Shown piece after piece: positions 1-9,790 of a stretch of 64,000 nt of DNA. The notes beneath the pieces were generated by a model. The model saw only the letters and a list, made by a program, of their open reading frames with translations. It made no database searches and was not told where the DNA came from. Both the position numbers and the translations under genes were made by a program. Each line of letters begins with the position of its first letter. The first letter of the stretch is position 1. This stretch comes from Lactuca virosa (lineage: Eukaryota; Streptophyta; Magnoliopsida; Asterales; Asteraceae), in the NCBI GenBank assembly GCA_928212115.1, contig CAKMRJ010005745.1, forward strand, positions 80,428,570 through 80,492,569, in the 5' to 3' direction.

Positions 1-1679
1 TGCATGTGTTATGAAGCTTAGAATATTATGATAAGTTAAGGTTTTGGATTTGGACCCTTTTTAGCCATGCAACATCATAAAGTTGGAAACTTTATGATTT
101 AGGGCATCATATAGACTTAGATATGAGTTCTGGACAAAAGGTCTTAAGGGATAAAGTGCTTATGGAAAGGTTAGAAACAGCTCGCGTACGCTGGGCATAA
201 GTTTCATATGTTGGGCGTACTAAGCCAGCCCACGTACGTTGGGTGTAAGTTGAGTACGCAAGGTGTACTCAACCAGCCATGGACTTTGAATTTTGTTGAA
301 TCCGTTGACCGTTGACTTTTTCACCAAGTTTGACTTTAGGTCAAACTTGAGGGTTTTGACTGGTGATTAAGATTTTATCTGGTTCTGGTGTTAGTGGATT
401 TGTGGGAGCCAGCAGTGCTGAAAAGGGATCGTGTCGCAGTGTTTCAGAGTTCTTCAATTCAGGTGAGTTTTGCCTCATTGTACCGTGGGTCGAAGGCACC
501 AATGTCGAACCACTAGTTTTGGTTATATGTTAGTAGAGGGATGCCCTAGGGACTGTATATAGTCATGTAGGATAGACTGAGGACTCTAGATCTAGGCTTT
601 CTTGCCTATTATTTGTTTGGTTGTGGCTCTAAAGTAGAATTACTTGTCCGGGTGTCTATCTCACCTTTGAGTACATACGGCTATGCATCCATTGGATTGT
701 TGATATATAGTATGTTGCTCTGTTGTAGTGATCTGTTAGATCTGTATCCTGGTATATAGGATGTTGCTATGCTGTAGTGATCTGTTAGATCTGTATCCTG
801 GTATATAGGATGTTGTTATGCTGTAGTGATCTGTTAGATTTGTATCCTGGTATATAGGATGTTGCTATGCGGTAGTGATCTTTAGATCTGTATGTCTATC
901 TGTACTTGTTGGTTATCATCTAGTGGAGTGCCCTAGGGATTGTATGTGGTAATGTAGGATAGCATGAGAACTCTTTATCTAGGCTTTCTTTCCTGTTACA
1001 TGTTTGGTTATGGCTCTAGAGTAGGATCATCTATTCGGGTTGCTATCTCACCTTTGGTTACTTATGGTTACACATTTCATAGAGGATAGCTGGTAGCAGG
1101 ACAATGTGCGGTGTGAGGACTAGTAGTCGGCAGTGAGTTGTATGATTGTTGTTGCTTGTATTATGCGCCTACTTGATCCTTGATTGTTTATATGTCGACA
1201 TATGGTGGTAGTGGGTTGAGGCGGTCCTGCTTTGTGCTGTAGGCCAAGATACCCGGTGCGATCCGGCTGTAAGCCGAAGGCATAAAGGCTCAGGAGGAAC
1301 GGTTGGGTTGAGGCGGTAGGCCAACAAACCCTTGGCATTCCGGTCCGAGGACTGATTGGGCCTAGGTATTCCAACCGGGAGGTTGTGGGCCATTATGCAT
1401 GCTTGTATGTTTATCGTATGGGGTATTTTGGGGGAAACTCACTAAACTTTGTGCTTACCCAATTGTTTATTGTTTCAGGTATCATCATTTATCATGGGAA
1501 GGCGAAAGAGTGACTGTACACATTCATCAACAACAATGAAGACTCCGCGCTTTAACATTACTTTGATTTTCAATAAATGTATTTTAGAATAAACAGTTTT
1601 CTTAATAATGGATTTACAAATTGGGGAGTTTTACCTTAATAAAAATGAAAATTTTTGGTTGTGAAAATGGGACGTTACA
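1..1679 (+). mobile_element. Partial LTR of a Ty3/gypsy-like element
   Basis: The stretch ends in GTTACA, the same terminus as the LTR of element A. It shares landmarks with that LTR in the same order: a TTGAC cluster near 305-334, a TATCCTGGTATATAGGATG minisatellite, a GGCGGTCC/AGGCC repeat zone (about 1215-1370), and a GGGGGAAACTCACTAA block near 1430. The 5' end lies outside the window, so it could be a 3' LTR or a solo LTR. No open coding region is supported. Orientation comes from the shared landmark order. Confidence 0.75.
725..893. repeat. 49-bp tandem repeat inside the LTR
   Basis: About three and a half units, starting at 725, 774, 823 and 873, share the core GATCTGTATCCTGGTATATA. 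The copies differ by a few substitutions. A diverged version sits at the equivalent place in the LTR of element A (about 3715-3850). Confidence 0.85.
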
Positions 1680-1682
1680 ACA

Positions 1683-2467
1683 TTTTTTACAACTTTTAAC
1701 CGAGCCTCAATCAAAGGATCCATGGCATCCCGCTCATTATTTTTTTTAATACCACCCAAAGATTTAAGCAATTCTTTCATCTCATGTTGATTAGACTCTG
1801 TGAGACCCATATGCCAATTCTAATGTGTTTTTATAAGCACCATTAACCAACTCAAACCAAAGCAATGAGTTGATCAAAAGTGTCAGCGGTCATCCAAGAA
1901 TTAAACATTTTAAACGGGGTTGGTCCGTAATAATTTTTCGAATAACTGGACTATAAACCGACCACAATCTAGTTAACACCGAGCCAACTAAATTTGAAAA
2001 GTGGTCCACAATATTACCACATATCAAAAACCAATCCAATTTACTCATCTTTGTAACTTGTCTATTAACCAATGCAAATATCTGACTACTCATCGACACA
2101 TCACATAACCCGATATCTATAACGAGATCATTAAAGTTTGTGGTCGAATTAGAACATAAGACCGCTCTATAGCTTTCCAATGCATCTCTAACCATATTAA
2201 AACTCCTGAAGGTTATATAATCTTCTGATGTCGATTCATAGAGGTTATATAATTCCACTATAAGTTCTTACTATGAATGCCTTGTGGAGTATATACATTT
2301 ATTAAGAAGCATTTGAAACTATTAATAACTAAATCACCTTCCACAATGACAAGATTATCCGTACAAATTGGAAGTCCACCCCATACTCTTCATTTTAAAC
2401 CATTCATGTCTCGTCGTAAGTGTTTCTTTCAACTTGAAATTGATTACCTTTTTCCACATAATGATTT
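1683..2467 (-). pseudogene. Decayed LINE (non-LTR retrotransposon) endonuclease fragment
   Basis: On the minus strand an open stretch (2258-1890, 122 codons) reads like the C-terminal half of an L1-type apurinic endonuclease: FNMVRDALESYR (family pattern GDFN-VR--SER), then a K-(L/M)SKLDWFLIC segment (family KLDRFLV), then a degenerate SDHxP-type region. Upstream, after a frame change near 2260, is FLINVYTPQG, matching the NVYAPQ motif. Downstream, after further frame breaks, FNSWMTADTFDQL matches the linker that follows the endonuclease. No reverse transcriptase remains. The GDFN and SDH catalytic motifs are eroded, so this is a fossil. The family assignment is from motif recognition. Confidence 0.7.
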
Positions 2468-2667
2468 TGTAACACCCGACTCATTGGTATAAACTTTACA
2501 GCCTTATTTCCATTTTGAAAGGTCTAGTCGATGAGTTGGATGCCCTGACTCGTCGAGTAGGAAAAAATTTGGCCGCATGTCTTAAGTGACCAACTCGACG
2601 AGTTGGAGGATACAACTCGACGAGTTGGAGCTGGAGGATGAAACCCTAATTTCCAGGGTTTTGCACC

Positions 2668-2676
2668 CTATTTAAA
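2668..2676 (+). promoter_or_regulatory. Probable TATA box of the element A LTR
   Basis: CTATTTAAA sits in a conserved block (GCACCCTATTTAAA). The same block is found at 9998-10006 in the 3' LTR and, on the minus strand, near 62960-62975 in the F2 LTR. Conservation across families supports a core promoter role. The start site is not known. Confidence 0.55.
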
Positions 2677-3454
2677 GGGTCATTAGCCTCCCTTACAGCC
2701 CCCCTTGAGCTCATAAACCCTAAATCGTGTTTACTCTCCTTATTTGTGTGTTTTTAAGCTTGGAATGTGGATATTGGTGAGAAGAGCTTGAAGTTCAAGA
2801 AACTTGGAACAAGGAGAAGTTGTAGATCCAGGTTCTACTCCATCTTAGCATCACTTTGAAGGTAACAAGTCGTTACCTTGGCTCTCCATTAGCTAGATCT
2901 CTTCATTCGTGGGTTTAGAACCATTTTTGGTGTATTGTTGTGGTATTTACGATTTTGGGGCAAGATCTGAGGTTGTAACTTCAGATCTGGATTCCTTTAG
3001 CCCCTTATTGTCACAAAGTTCTAGTCTTTGTCAAGCTATGGCCTTCTCCTTGCCTTAAGCTTATTCTTTAGCTTAGTTTTGGCCCTTAAGACCTTGCATG
3101 CACGTAAAGTTTGCAACTTTACATGGTAGCTAGGCCTTAGGAGAATGGATCTACCAATTGGAGCGTTGGAGTAGCTTAAAAATCATCTGGACAAGAAAAT
3201 GGACTCCATGAACTCGACTAGTCACTTAGACGACTCGGCGAGTCCGATGAAGGTTTACTGTGGTTGGGTTCTGCATGGACTCGGCGAGTCAGTAGGGGGA
3301 CTTGGCGAGTCGGTAGGGATTTTCCCCGATTTCTGAACACGCATGGACTCGACGAGTTGGTTGGCAACTCGGCGAGTCAGTCAGGGTTTCATGACTTCCT
3401 GAGTTCTTAAGGAACTTGACGAGTTGCTAGCTGCATTCGCGAGTCGGGTCAACA

Positions 3455-3483
3455 TTGACCGTTGACTTTGACCAAGGGTTGAC
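3455..3483 (+). promoter_or_regulatory. Cluster of four TTGAC (W-box core) motifs
   Basis: TTGAC occurs at 3455, 3462, 3468 and 3479. TTGAC(C/T) is the core bound by plant WRKY factors. The cluster recurs in the partial first LTR (305-334), the 3' LTR of A (about 10793-10825), both F LTRs and F2. It is downstream of the presumed TATA box, so it would act from within the transcribed part; function is inferred. Confidence 0.45.
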
Positions 3484-3914
3484 CAGTTGGACTTTGAGGG
3501 TATTTTGGTAATTGGGATTCTAATGGACTTGGTCCTATGGTGGTGATAGGTGGTTGAGTTTGTGGCTGCGATTCGAGAGTTTTGCATTATCACTATAGTT
3601 CGACATCTGTGAGGTGAGTTCTCCTCACTATATCAACAGGGTCTAAGGCACCAATGTCGGCCCTTATCGGTTTTGTATTCGGGTTTATTGCATGATATGC
3701 TTATTGATTTACATTCTGGTAGTTAGGATGGTGATATGCTTAGTGACCCAGTTAGGTCGGTATCCTGGTATATAGGATGATGCTATGTTAGTGACCGGTT
3801 AGGTCTGTATCCTGGTTATAGGATGTTGCTATGATTGATGATCTGTTAGATCGGTTTGAATGTTATATATGCTAGCGTATGATATTATGTGCACATGTTT
3901 ATTTTATTGGGGGA

Positions 3915-4135
3915 TTGGGTTGAGGCGGTCCTGCTTTGTGCTGAAGGCCAACATACCCACGGCGGTCCGGATAGACTACAGGCCCAGGAGGGCATGATGG
4001 TCAGACTGAAGGCCTGACGAGCGGTCCGGATAGGCTGTAGGCCGTGCGAGGCGGTCCAGATGTGCCGAAGACTCGGAGAGCGGCCCGGATAGGCTGAAGG
4101 CCTGTGAGGCGGTCCATTCAGGTTGAAGGCTCATT
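3915..4135. repeat. GCGGTCCGGAT/GAAGGCC minisatellite in the LTR of A
   Basis: About six to seven degenerate units of 28-36 bp carry GCGGTCC(GGAT) followed by CTGAAGGCC or CTGTAGGCC. It lies shortly upstream of the GGTAACTCACTAAGC block, the same relative position as the 27-bp arrays in N1, F and F2 LTRs. Confidence 0.7.
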
Positions 4136-4425
4136 ATACATGCTGTTTGCTTATATGTTATTGATGTGTTCTATGGCATTGGTATTTTGGGGGTAACTCA
4201 CTAAGCCTTCGAGCTTATATTTATCGATTATTGTTTCAGGTACTTCTGATGATCGCGGGAAGGCGAAGGCATGATCGTACAGCTCCTTATATTTCATGAT
4301 TTTATGATTTGATTCTGGGATACTCTGACATTATACTACTTTGAAAACAAGTTTTGTAATAATCATGGGTTTTGAAATGTTTTGAAAAGTTTAAATTTGG
4401 CATGATTTTTATGAGCGTTACAAGT

Positions 4426-4438
4426 TGGTATCAGAGCC
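4426..4438 (+). promoter_or_regulatory. Primer-binding site of A (tRNA-Met)
   Basis: TGGTATCAGAGCC lies three bases after the 5' LTR. It is complementary to the 3' end of plant initiator tRNA-Met, the usual minus-strand primer for plant Ty1 and Ty3 elements. Confidence 0.95.
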
Positions 4439-4975
4439 TTGGTTTGAGTGAATTGGAGGAAACACTCGCGTGTCTCCAGTCTCAAACTGAGGACAAGATT
4501 TTAAAACGATTTTCTTAAAATGTTTTCAAAATAATAAAGGAGGATGCAAGTGTACGATCAGCCGGAGCTCGCGGATAGACCCCAAAATACCTTACAGATT
4601 ATTTGATTTATGTGATATGTTAGAACAACATACTAGTACTAGGCTAAGGATCTTCATGAATTGCATGATAGAATTGCCTGATTATATGATGCCTGGTAGC
4701 CTAGGGTTTTCCTTATATGGAATTGATATCATTACTGTAGTTGCTTAGTGTATGCATCATGACTGTACATAATTAAGATCTTATAGCCTGAGAATGTTTG
4801 GTTTGGCCTTATTTCATGTTCTTGTTTGATGAAGGGCTTAGGGTAGGATCAGGTATTCGAAAGTCTATAGGGTCCAGCGTTATGTATGGCTAGCATACAC
4901 GAGTGCTGCAGGGTTGGTGGAAGTTTGCCATGCTTACGTGTAGTTTTAGGGCGTTGTGATGATACCTGAGACAAA

Positions 4976-5032
4976 TATGGGTAGGTGTGGAAGGTAGTAT
5001 GGGCCCGTACTACTGAAAGCACATGACCCATA
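4976..5032 (+). promoter_or_regulatory. Structured leader hairpin with GGGCCC loop (element A)
   Basis: The inner hairpin is GTAGTAT (4994-5000), loop GGGCCC (5001-5006), GTACTAC (5007-5013). An outer stem pairs TATGGGT (4976-4982) with ACCCATA (5026-5032). It lies between the primer site and gag. N1 and F have the same structure at the same place, and F shows a compensatory T-A to C-G change in the outer stem. A self-complementary six-base loop on a short stem is the design of retroviral dimer-initiation hairpins; that role here is inference. Confidence 0.75.
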
Positions 5033-5129
5033 CGCGTAGCAAGGAATTCACAATCCATAGGGTTTTGTTGGGATTTGGTTCCCCGATTGCTATGTGGAAT
5101 ATCTGATATCTTTCTGGTATATTTTCAGC

Positions 5130-6375
5130 ATGGTGGTTACTCGATGATTTGTGACTGGATCCGGATCAGGATTAGGAGATGGCGGAGAGGAGGCACCGAC
5201 AATGCCCGAGACTATCGGCCAGATGAGGCCAGACGAGATGGACGCCAGGATCCGGGAGATCCTGCATGATGAGGTCGCTGCTATGTTTCGGGCTCAGTTG
5301 TCGTAGATGTTTGGGTCTATCAAGACCGCCATGGTGGAGTATTTTGATGATCGCTATGCAACCCTCACTGAGGCGGTTGCCGCAGCAGCCACAACGGTTG
5401 TAACAACGGCATGGTTGGGAGCCAGTCGGGCTTTTCAGTATCGGGACTTCGACAACACGAAGCCCCCTACTTTTGATGGGACTCAGGACCCCATCAAATC
5501 CATGAGGTGGCTACCTGACGTGGAGGGGTGCTTCTTCACATGTTCATGTCCTACTGACCAGAAGGTCAGATGAGCCCTGAACCTACTGAAGACTGGGGCA
5601 AAGGATTGGTGGAGATTGGTGACTGGATCGTATACTGATAATCAGAGAGCTGCGGTTACTTGGAAGCAGTTCAGGGATATGTTCCGTGCTCACTACATTC
5701 CACGAGTCGAGCGGGAACGGTTAGCTCAGGAGTTTTTGGATTTGAGACATGATAGTGAGACGGTGACAGAGATCACCCGCATGTTCATTGAGAGGGCGAT
5801 GTTCTGACCGGAGTTTGCTTCTGAGCAGGCTCAGATGACACGTTATCTGAGCATGCTCGAGACTGATATTCGACAGTTTGTGGCGACCCAACGTTGTGAT
5901 ACGCTACTGAATTTACAGGAGGCCGCTAGGCGGCGTGAGTTGAAGATTGAGCTGCAGTTGAGGGAGCAGTGGAAGGCCCCGTCACAGTCACAGCCGACGC
6001 TAAAGTGGTCTAAGACCGCTGACTGCAGGTCAGGGGGACAGCAGGGCCGTACTTGTGGCAAGTGCGGGAAGGGTCGCTCGGGGGTTTGCAGGTTTAGCAG
6101 CGCGTGCCGCAAGTGCGGAAAGGAGGGGCATTATGCGAAGGATTGTCGCCAGACAGTCCCAGTTCAGGATATGAGGATCTTCTACCACTGTCATCAGGTT
6201 GGTCACGTGAAGACCAACTGTCCACAACTCGCTGCCACGCCGACGCAGGCTCCAGTGCCGGCTACACTGAGGATTAATGACGGGAGTCAGGGTCAAGCAG
6301 CGCCGTCGAGGGCCCAGGGACGCGCTTTCCAGCTTACAGCAGAGGAGGCCAGAGCAGCACCAGACGTGTTTGTTG
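5130..6375 (+). pseudogene. gag: gag of element A (broken)
   Basis: The structural polyprotein region starts at the ATG at 5130, aligned with the start of F gag (ATGGTGACCACGCG). Stops follow at once (5145) and again near 5306, 5571 and 5805, so the reading is in pieces. Recognisable parts are a capsid core with KDWWR and the stretch QEFLDLRHDSETV, then two zinc knuckles: CRKCGKEGHYAKDC (about 6109-6150) and FYHCHQVGHVKTNC, in which the first cysteine is replaced by tyrosine. The last codon is split by the putative intron that follows. Its normal role would be RNA packaging and particle formation. Confidence 0.85.
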
Positions 6376-6443
6376 GTATGTTTCTATCCCTTACCTTACT
6401 GATTATATCTGTTTTATGCTTATATGTTTGTACCTGTGATTAG
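6376..6443 (+). other. Putative 68-nt intron between gag and protease of A
   Basis: The segment starts GTATGT and ends GATTAG, with a T-rich body. Removing it joins APDVFVG to TFSVN in one frame through a split glycine codon (G at 6375 plus GT at 6444-6445). Left in, it ends the gag frame in a hydrophobic tail and a stop at 6441-6443. Element F has a comparable 72-nt segment at the same codon, and element B reads PTVVTGTFLLDN straight through. Splicing itself is inferred, not observed. Confidence 0.65.
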
Positions 6444-6880
6444 GTACGTTTTCAGTGAACTCGTTACCTGCTTTGGTATTATTTGAATCGGGGGCGAGTC
6501 GGTCGTTTGTTTCTCAGTCTTTCAGTAGGGAGTTCGGGTTGCCAGTGGGAGAGCTAGAGTGTCCGTTGCGAGTCTCTATCGCCAACGAACACGGGATTTC
6601 CGCTTTTGCGGTCTATCGGGGTTGTGTATTGGAGATCATCGGGGTATCTTTCCCGATAGACCTGATTCTGATTCCCATGGGGGAGGTATGTGTGATTGTG
6701 GGTATGGACTGGCTTAGTCGTTTCGGTACCATGATTGACTGCGAGGGTCAGCGGGTAGTGGTTCGAACCCCAAGTGGGGGAGAACTGATTGTTTACGGTG
6801 AGGGCACCAGATTGGGATCAAGGTTTTGTTCGGCTGCCAGGGCTCGACAGTACATTCAACACAGGTGTGCGGGTTATCTA
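6444..6880 (+). pseudogene. Aspartic protease domain of A
   Basis: The region encodes a retropepsin-like domain that would cleave the polyprotein. The active site reads LFESGASRSF: the catalytic aspartate of the D-S-G triad is a glutamate (GAA at 6485-6487), whereas F and B keep DSG. Later landmarks are VIVGMDWLSRFGTMIDC and the VVRTPSGGEL strand, at the usual spacing. The frame is open from the intron end into RT. With Glu in place of Asp the domain is probably inactive. Confidence 0.85.
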
Positions 6881-8377
6881 GAGTATGTGGTGGATACGCA
6901 GGTCAAGGATCAGGTTTCAGTATCAGAGGTTCCAGTAGTCAGAGAGTTTGCTGACATGTTTCCGGAGGATTTACCCGGAGTGCCTCCGGAGAGGCAAGTC
7001 GAGTTCAAGATCGACCTTGTGCCAGTTGCGGCCCCTATCGCCAAGGCACCATACCGGTTGGCACCACGAGAGATGCAAGAGCTGTCATCACAGCTGCAGG
7101 AACTGCTAGGCAAGCAGTTCATTCGTCCGAGCAGTTCTCCATGGGGAGCACTGATTCTATTCATCAGGAAGAAGGATGGTTCACACAGGATGTACATTGA
7201 TTATTGGTAGTTGAACAAGTTGACGGTGAAAAACCGTTATCCACTCCCGAGGATAGATGATCTTTTAGATCAACTGCAGGGAGCATCTTGGTTCTCCAAG
7301 ATAGACCTGAGGTCCGGGTACCATCATGTCACAGTTAGGGAGGAGGACGTGGAGAGGACCGCGTTTCGGACTCGTTATGGACACTACAAGTTCATGGTGA
7401 TGCCGTTTAGGCTCACCAATGCACCAACATTATTTATGGACCTGATGAATCAGTTCTGCAGACTGATGCTCGACCGCTCGGTCATAGTGTTCATAGATGA
7501 TATCTTGTTATACTCCAAGACCCGAGAGCAGCACGAGGAGCATCTTCGGGAGCTATTGGGAGTTTTGAGGCGAGAGCGTCTGTATGCCAAGTTCTCGAAG
7601 TGCGAGTTTTGGTTACGCGAGGTCCAGTTCCTAGGACACCTCGTTAACCAGGAGGGGATTTTGGTCGATCCGGCCAAAATCGAGGCGGTTATGCAACGGG
7701 AGGTTCTGAAATCTCCATCGGATATTAGGAGCTTCTTGGGATTGGCAGGGTACTACCGAAGATTCATACAAGATTTCTCCAAGATTGCAGTACCCCTCAC
7801 TCGTCTGACAAGGAAGGGGGCGGATTTCCGGTGGGGCCCCGAGCAGCAGAGGGCGTTTGAGACCCTCAGACAACGACTATGTGAGGCTCCAGTCTTGACT
7901 CTTCAGGAGGGAGTTAAGGATTTTGTGGTATTCTGTGATGTATCCATCACGGGACTGGGAGCGGTCCTCATGCAGAGAGGACGAGTGATAGCCTATTCAT
8001 CGTGGCAGTTGAAGCCGCATGAGACGAGATACCCTACTCATGATCTGGAGTTGGGAGCGGTGGCATTCGCTCTCAAGATTTGGAGACATTACCTCTTTGG
8101 GGTCCGCTGTACCATCTACAGGGACCACAAGAACTTGAGACACATCATGGATCAGCCGAACCTAAACATGAGGCAGCGCAGATGGCTAGATGTAGTCAAG
8201 GACTACGACTGTGAGATCCTTTACCACCCAGGTAAAGTGAACGTGGTTGCGGACGCTCTGAGCCGCAAGTCAGCTGGATCTTCTACTCCAGTGACGTGCA
8301 TGAGGATTTCAGTAGATTCTCCACTTGTAGGCTTGATCAGGGAAGCCCAGGCAGAGGGTATGCGTCAGGAGAACTAG
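6881..8377 (+). pseudogene. Reverse transcriptase-RNase H of A
   Basis: RT would copy the element RNA and RNase H would remove the template. RT motifs in order: FPEDLPGVPPERQ linker, PYRLAPREM, SPWGALILFIRKKDGSHRM, FSKIDLRSGYHH (first catalytic Asp), and FIDDILLYS near 7489-7509 (catalytic pair). RNase H shows FCDVSITGLGAVL, DLELGAVAFALKIW and RDHKNLRHI, then the chain-end motif VVADALSRK. A TAG at 7208-7210 interrupts RT where relatives read DYRELNK, and another TAG at 8375-8377 ends the reading. Otherwise the open run of 388 codons is well preserved. Confidence 0.93.
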
Positions 8378-9773
8378 AAGCTTGATAGGATTAGGGGTAA
8401 GAACACCCAGTTTATTCAGGATAGCCGGGGATTATTGACCCATTGCGGTCGGGTATAGGTTCCGATGTCTGGAGGGGTCAGACAGACTATTTTGGAGGAG
8501 GCTCATAAGTCTCGCTTCTCTATTCACCGGGGGGGCACCAAGATGTATCGGGACTTGCGATTGAGTTACTGGTGGCCGTTCATGAAGCGGGAAATCGCTT
8601 GGTACGTGGAGAGGTGCCAAACCTACAGAATGGTCAAGGCCGAGCACCAGAGGCCGCATGGCAAGTTGCAGCCCCTAGAGATTCCCATGTGGAAATGGGA
8701 GTAGATCACGATGGACTTCATCACCAAGCTACCGAGAACGGTGAAGGGGTTCGACGCTATTTGGGTCATCGTGGATCAATTGACCAAGAGTTCTCATTTT
8801 CTGCCCATTCGGGAGAGCTTATCGACCGAGAAGCTGGCCGATGTGTATATACATGAGATTGTCGCTCTCCATGGGGTTCCGATCTCTATCGTTTCTGACC
8901 GTGATGTTCGGTTCACCTCTCGCTTCTGGCAGAAGTTCCACGAGGAGCTGGGCACACGGCTGCACTTCAGTACAAACTATCATCCGCAGACGGATGACCA
9001 GAGTGAGCGGACCATACAGACTCTTGAGGATATGTTGAGATCCTGTGTTATTGAATTCGGTGGGAGTTGGGACTCCTACCTACCCATTGCAGAGTTCTCC
9101 TATAACAACAGCTTCCACTACAGCATCGGTGCTCCACCCTATGAGTTGTTGTATGGACGGAGATGCCGCACCCAGTCTGTTGGGGCGAGGTGGGTCACAG
9201 GGTGATGGGTCAAACCGAGGTAGTCCTGCAGACTACCGAGATGATTCATCAGATTAGACAGCGACTGTAGACCGCATAGAGTCGGCAGAAGAGCTATGCC
9301 GACCGACGCCGATCTGAGCTGGAGTTTCAGGTCGGTGACATGGTACTCCTGAAGGTCTCCCCCTGGAAGGGTGTGATCCGCTTCATGAAGAGGGGGAAAT
9401 TGGGTCCCCGATGATTGGACCGTTCAGGATCATTGCTAGGGTTGGCAAGGTGGCATATAGACTAGAGCTACCAGAGGAGCTTAGTCAGATCCACAGTACT
9501 TTCCATGTTTCACAGTTGCGGAAGTGCGTTCTGGACGAGGAGGCAATAGTCTCATTAGATGATATTTTGGTCGATGAGCGCCTGAATTACGTGGAGAGGC
9601 CGGTGGCCGTTCTGGAGAGGAAAGTGAAGGTTCTAAGGAACAAGGAAGTACCCTTGGTAAAGGTACAATGGGAGCACCGGAGGGGATCTGAGTGGACTTG
9701 GGAGCCGGAGGCTGAGATGCGAGAGCATTACCCGGAGTTGTTCACCGCAGCGGACTTCGAGGATGAAGTCTAG
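8378..9773 (+). pseudogene. Integrase with C-terminal chromodomain-like tail of A
   Basis: Zinc-binding region: EAHKSRFSIHRG keeps both histidines but the cysteine pair reads CQTYRM, with tyrosine replacing the second cysteine. The catalytic core has MDFITKLPRT (Asp), SDRDVRFTSRFW (Asp) and DDQSERTIQTLE (Glu). After a frame break near 9202, the C-terminal part (9411-9773) has GPFRIIARVGKVAYRLELP and the tail WEHRRGSEWTWEPEAEMREHYPELF in pieces. A TAG at 8702-8704 splits zinc domain and core. It ends DFEDEV, an ending shared with F and nearly with N1. Confidence 0.9.
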
Positions 9774-9790
9774 TTCAAGTGGGGGAGAAT
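9774..9790 (+). promoter_or_regulatory. Polypurine tract of A
   Basis: The purine run AAGTGGGGGAGAAT directly precedes the 3' LTR and follows the integrase stop. This is the expected plus-strand primer. Confidence 0.9.

Larger units (their letters stand above)
2468..4422 (+). repeat. 5' LTR of element A
   Basis: The LTR begins TGTAACACCC and ends GCGTTACA, immediately before the primer site. The first 1.1 kb is repeated at 9791. A TATA-like CTATTTAAA lies at 2668-2676, only about 200 bp from the start, implying a short U3 and a long transcribed part. The LTR carries palindromic ACTCGNCGAGT motifs (2522-2632 and 3220-3446), four TTGAC boxes at 3455-3483, and a degenerate minisatellite before the end. 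Length is 1955 bp. Confidence 0.9.

Noticed and set aside
2277..2492. 71-codon plus-strand ORF
   Set aside because: It overlaps the minus-strand LINE endonuclease remnant and the start of the A LTR; no domain.
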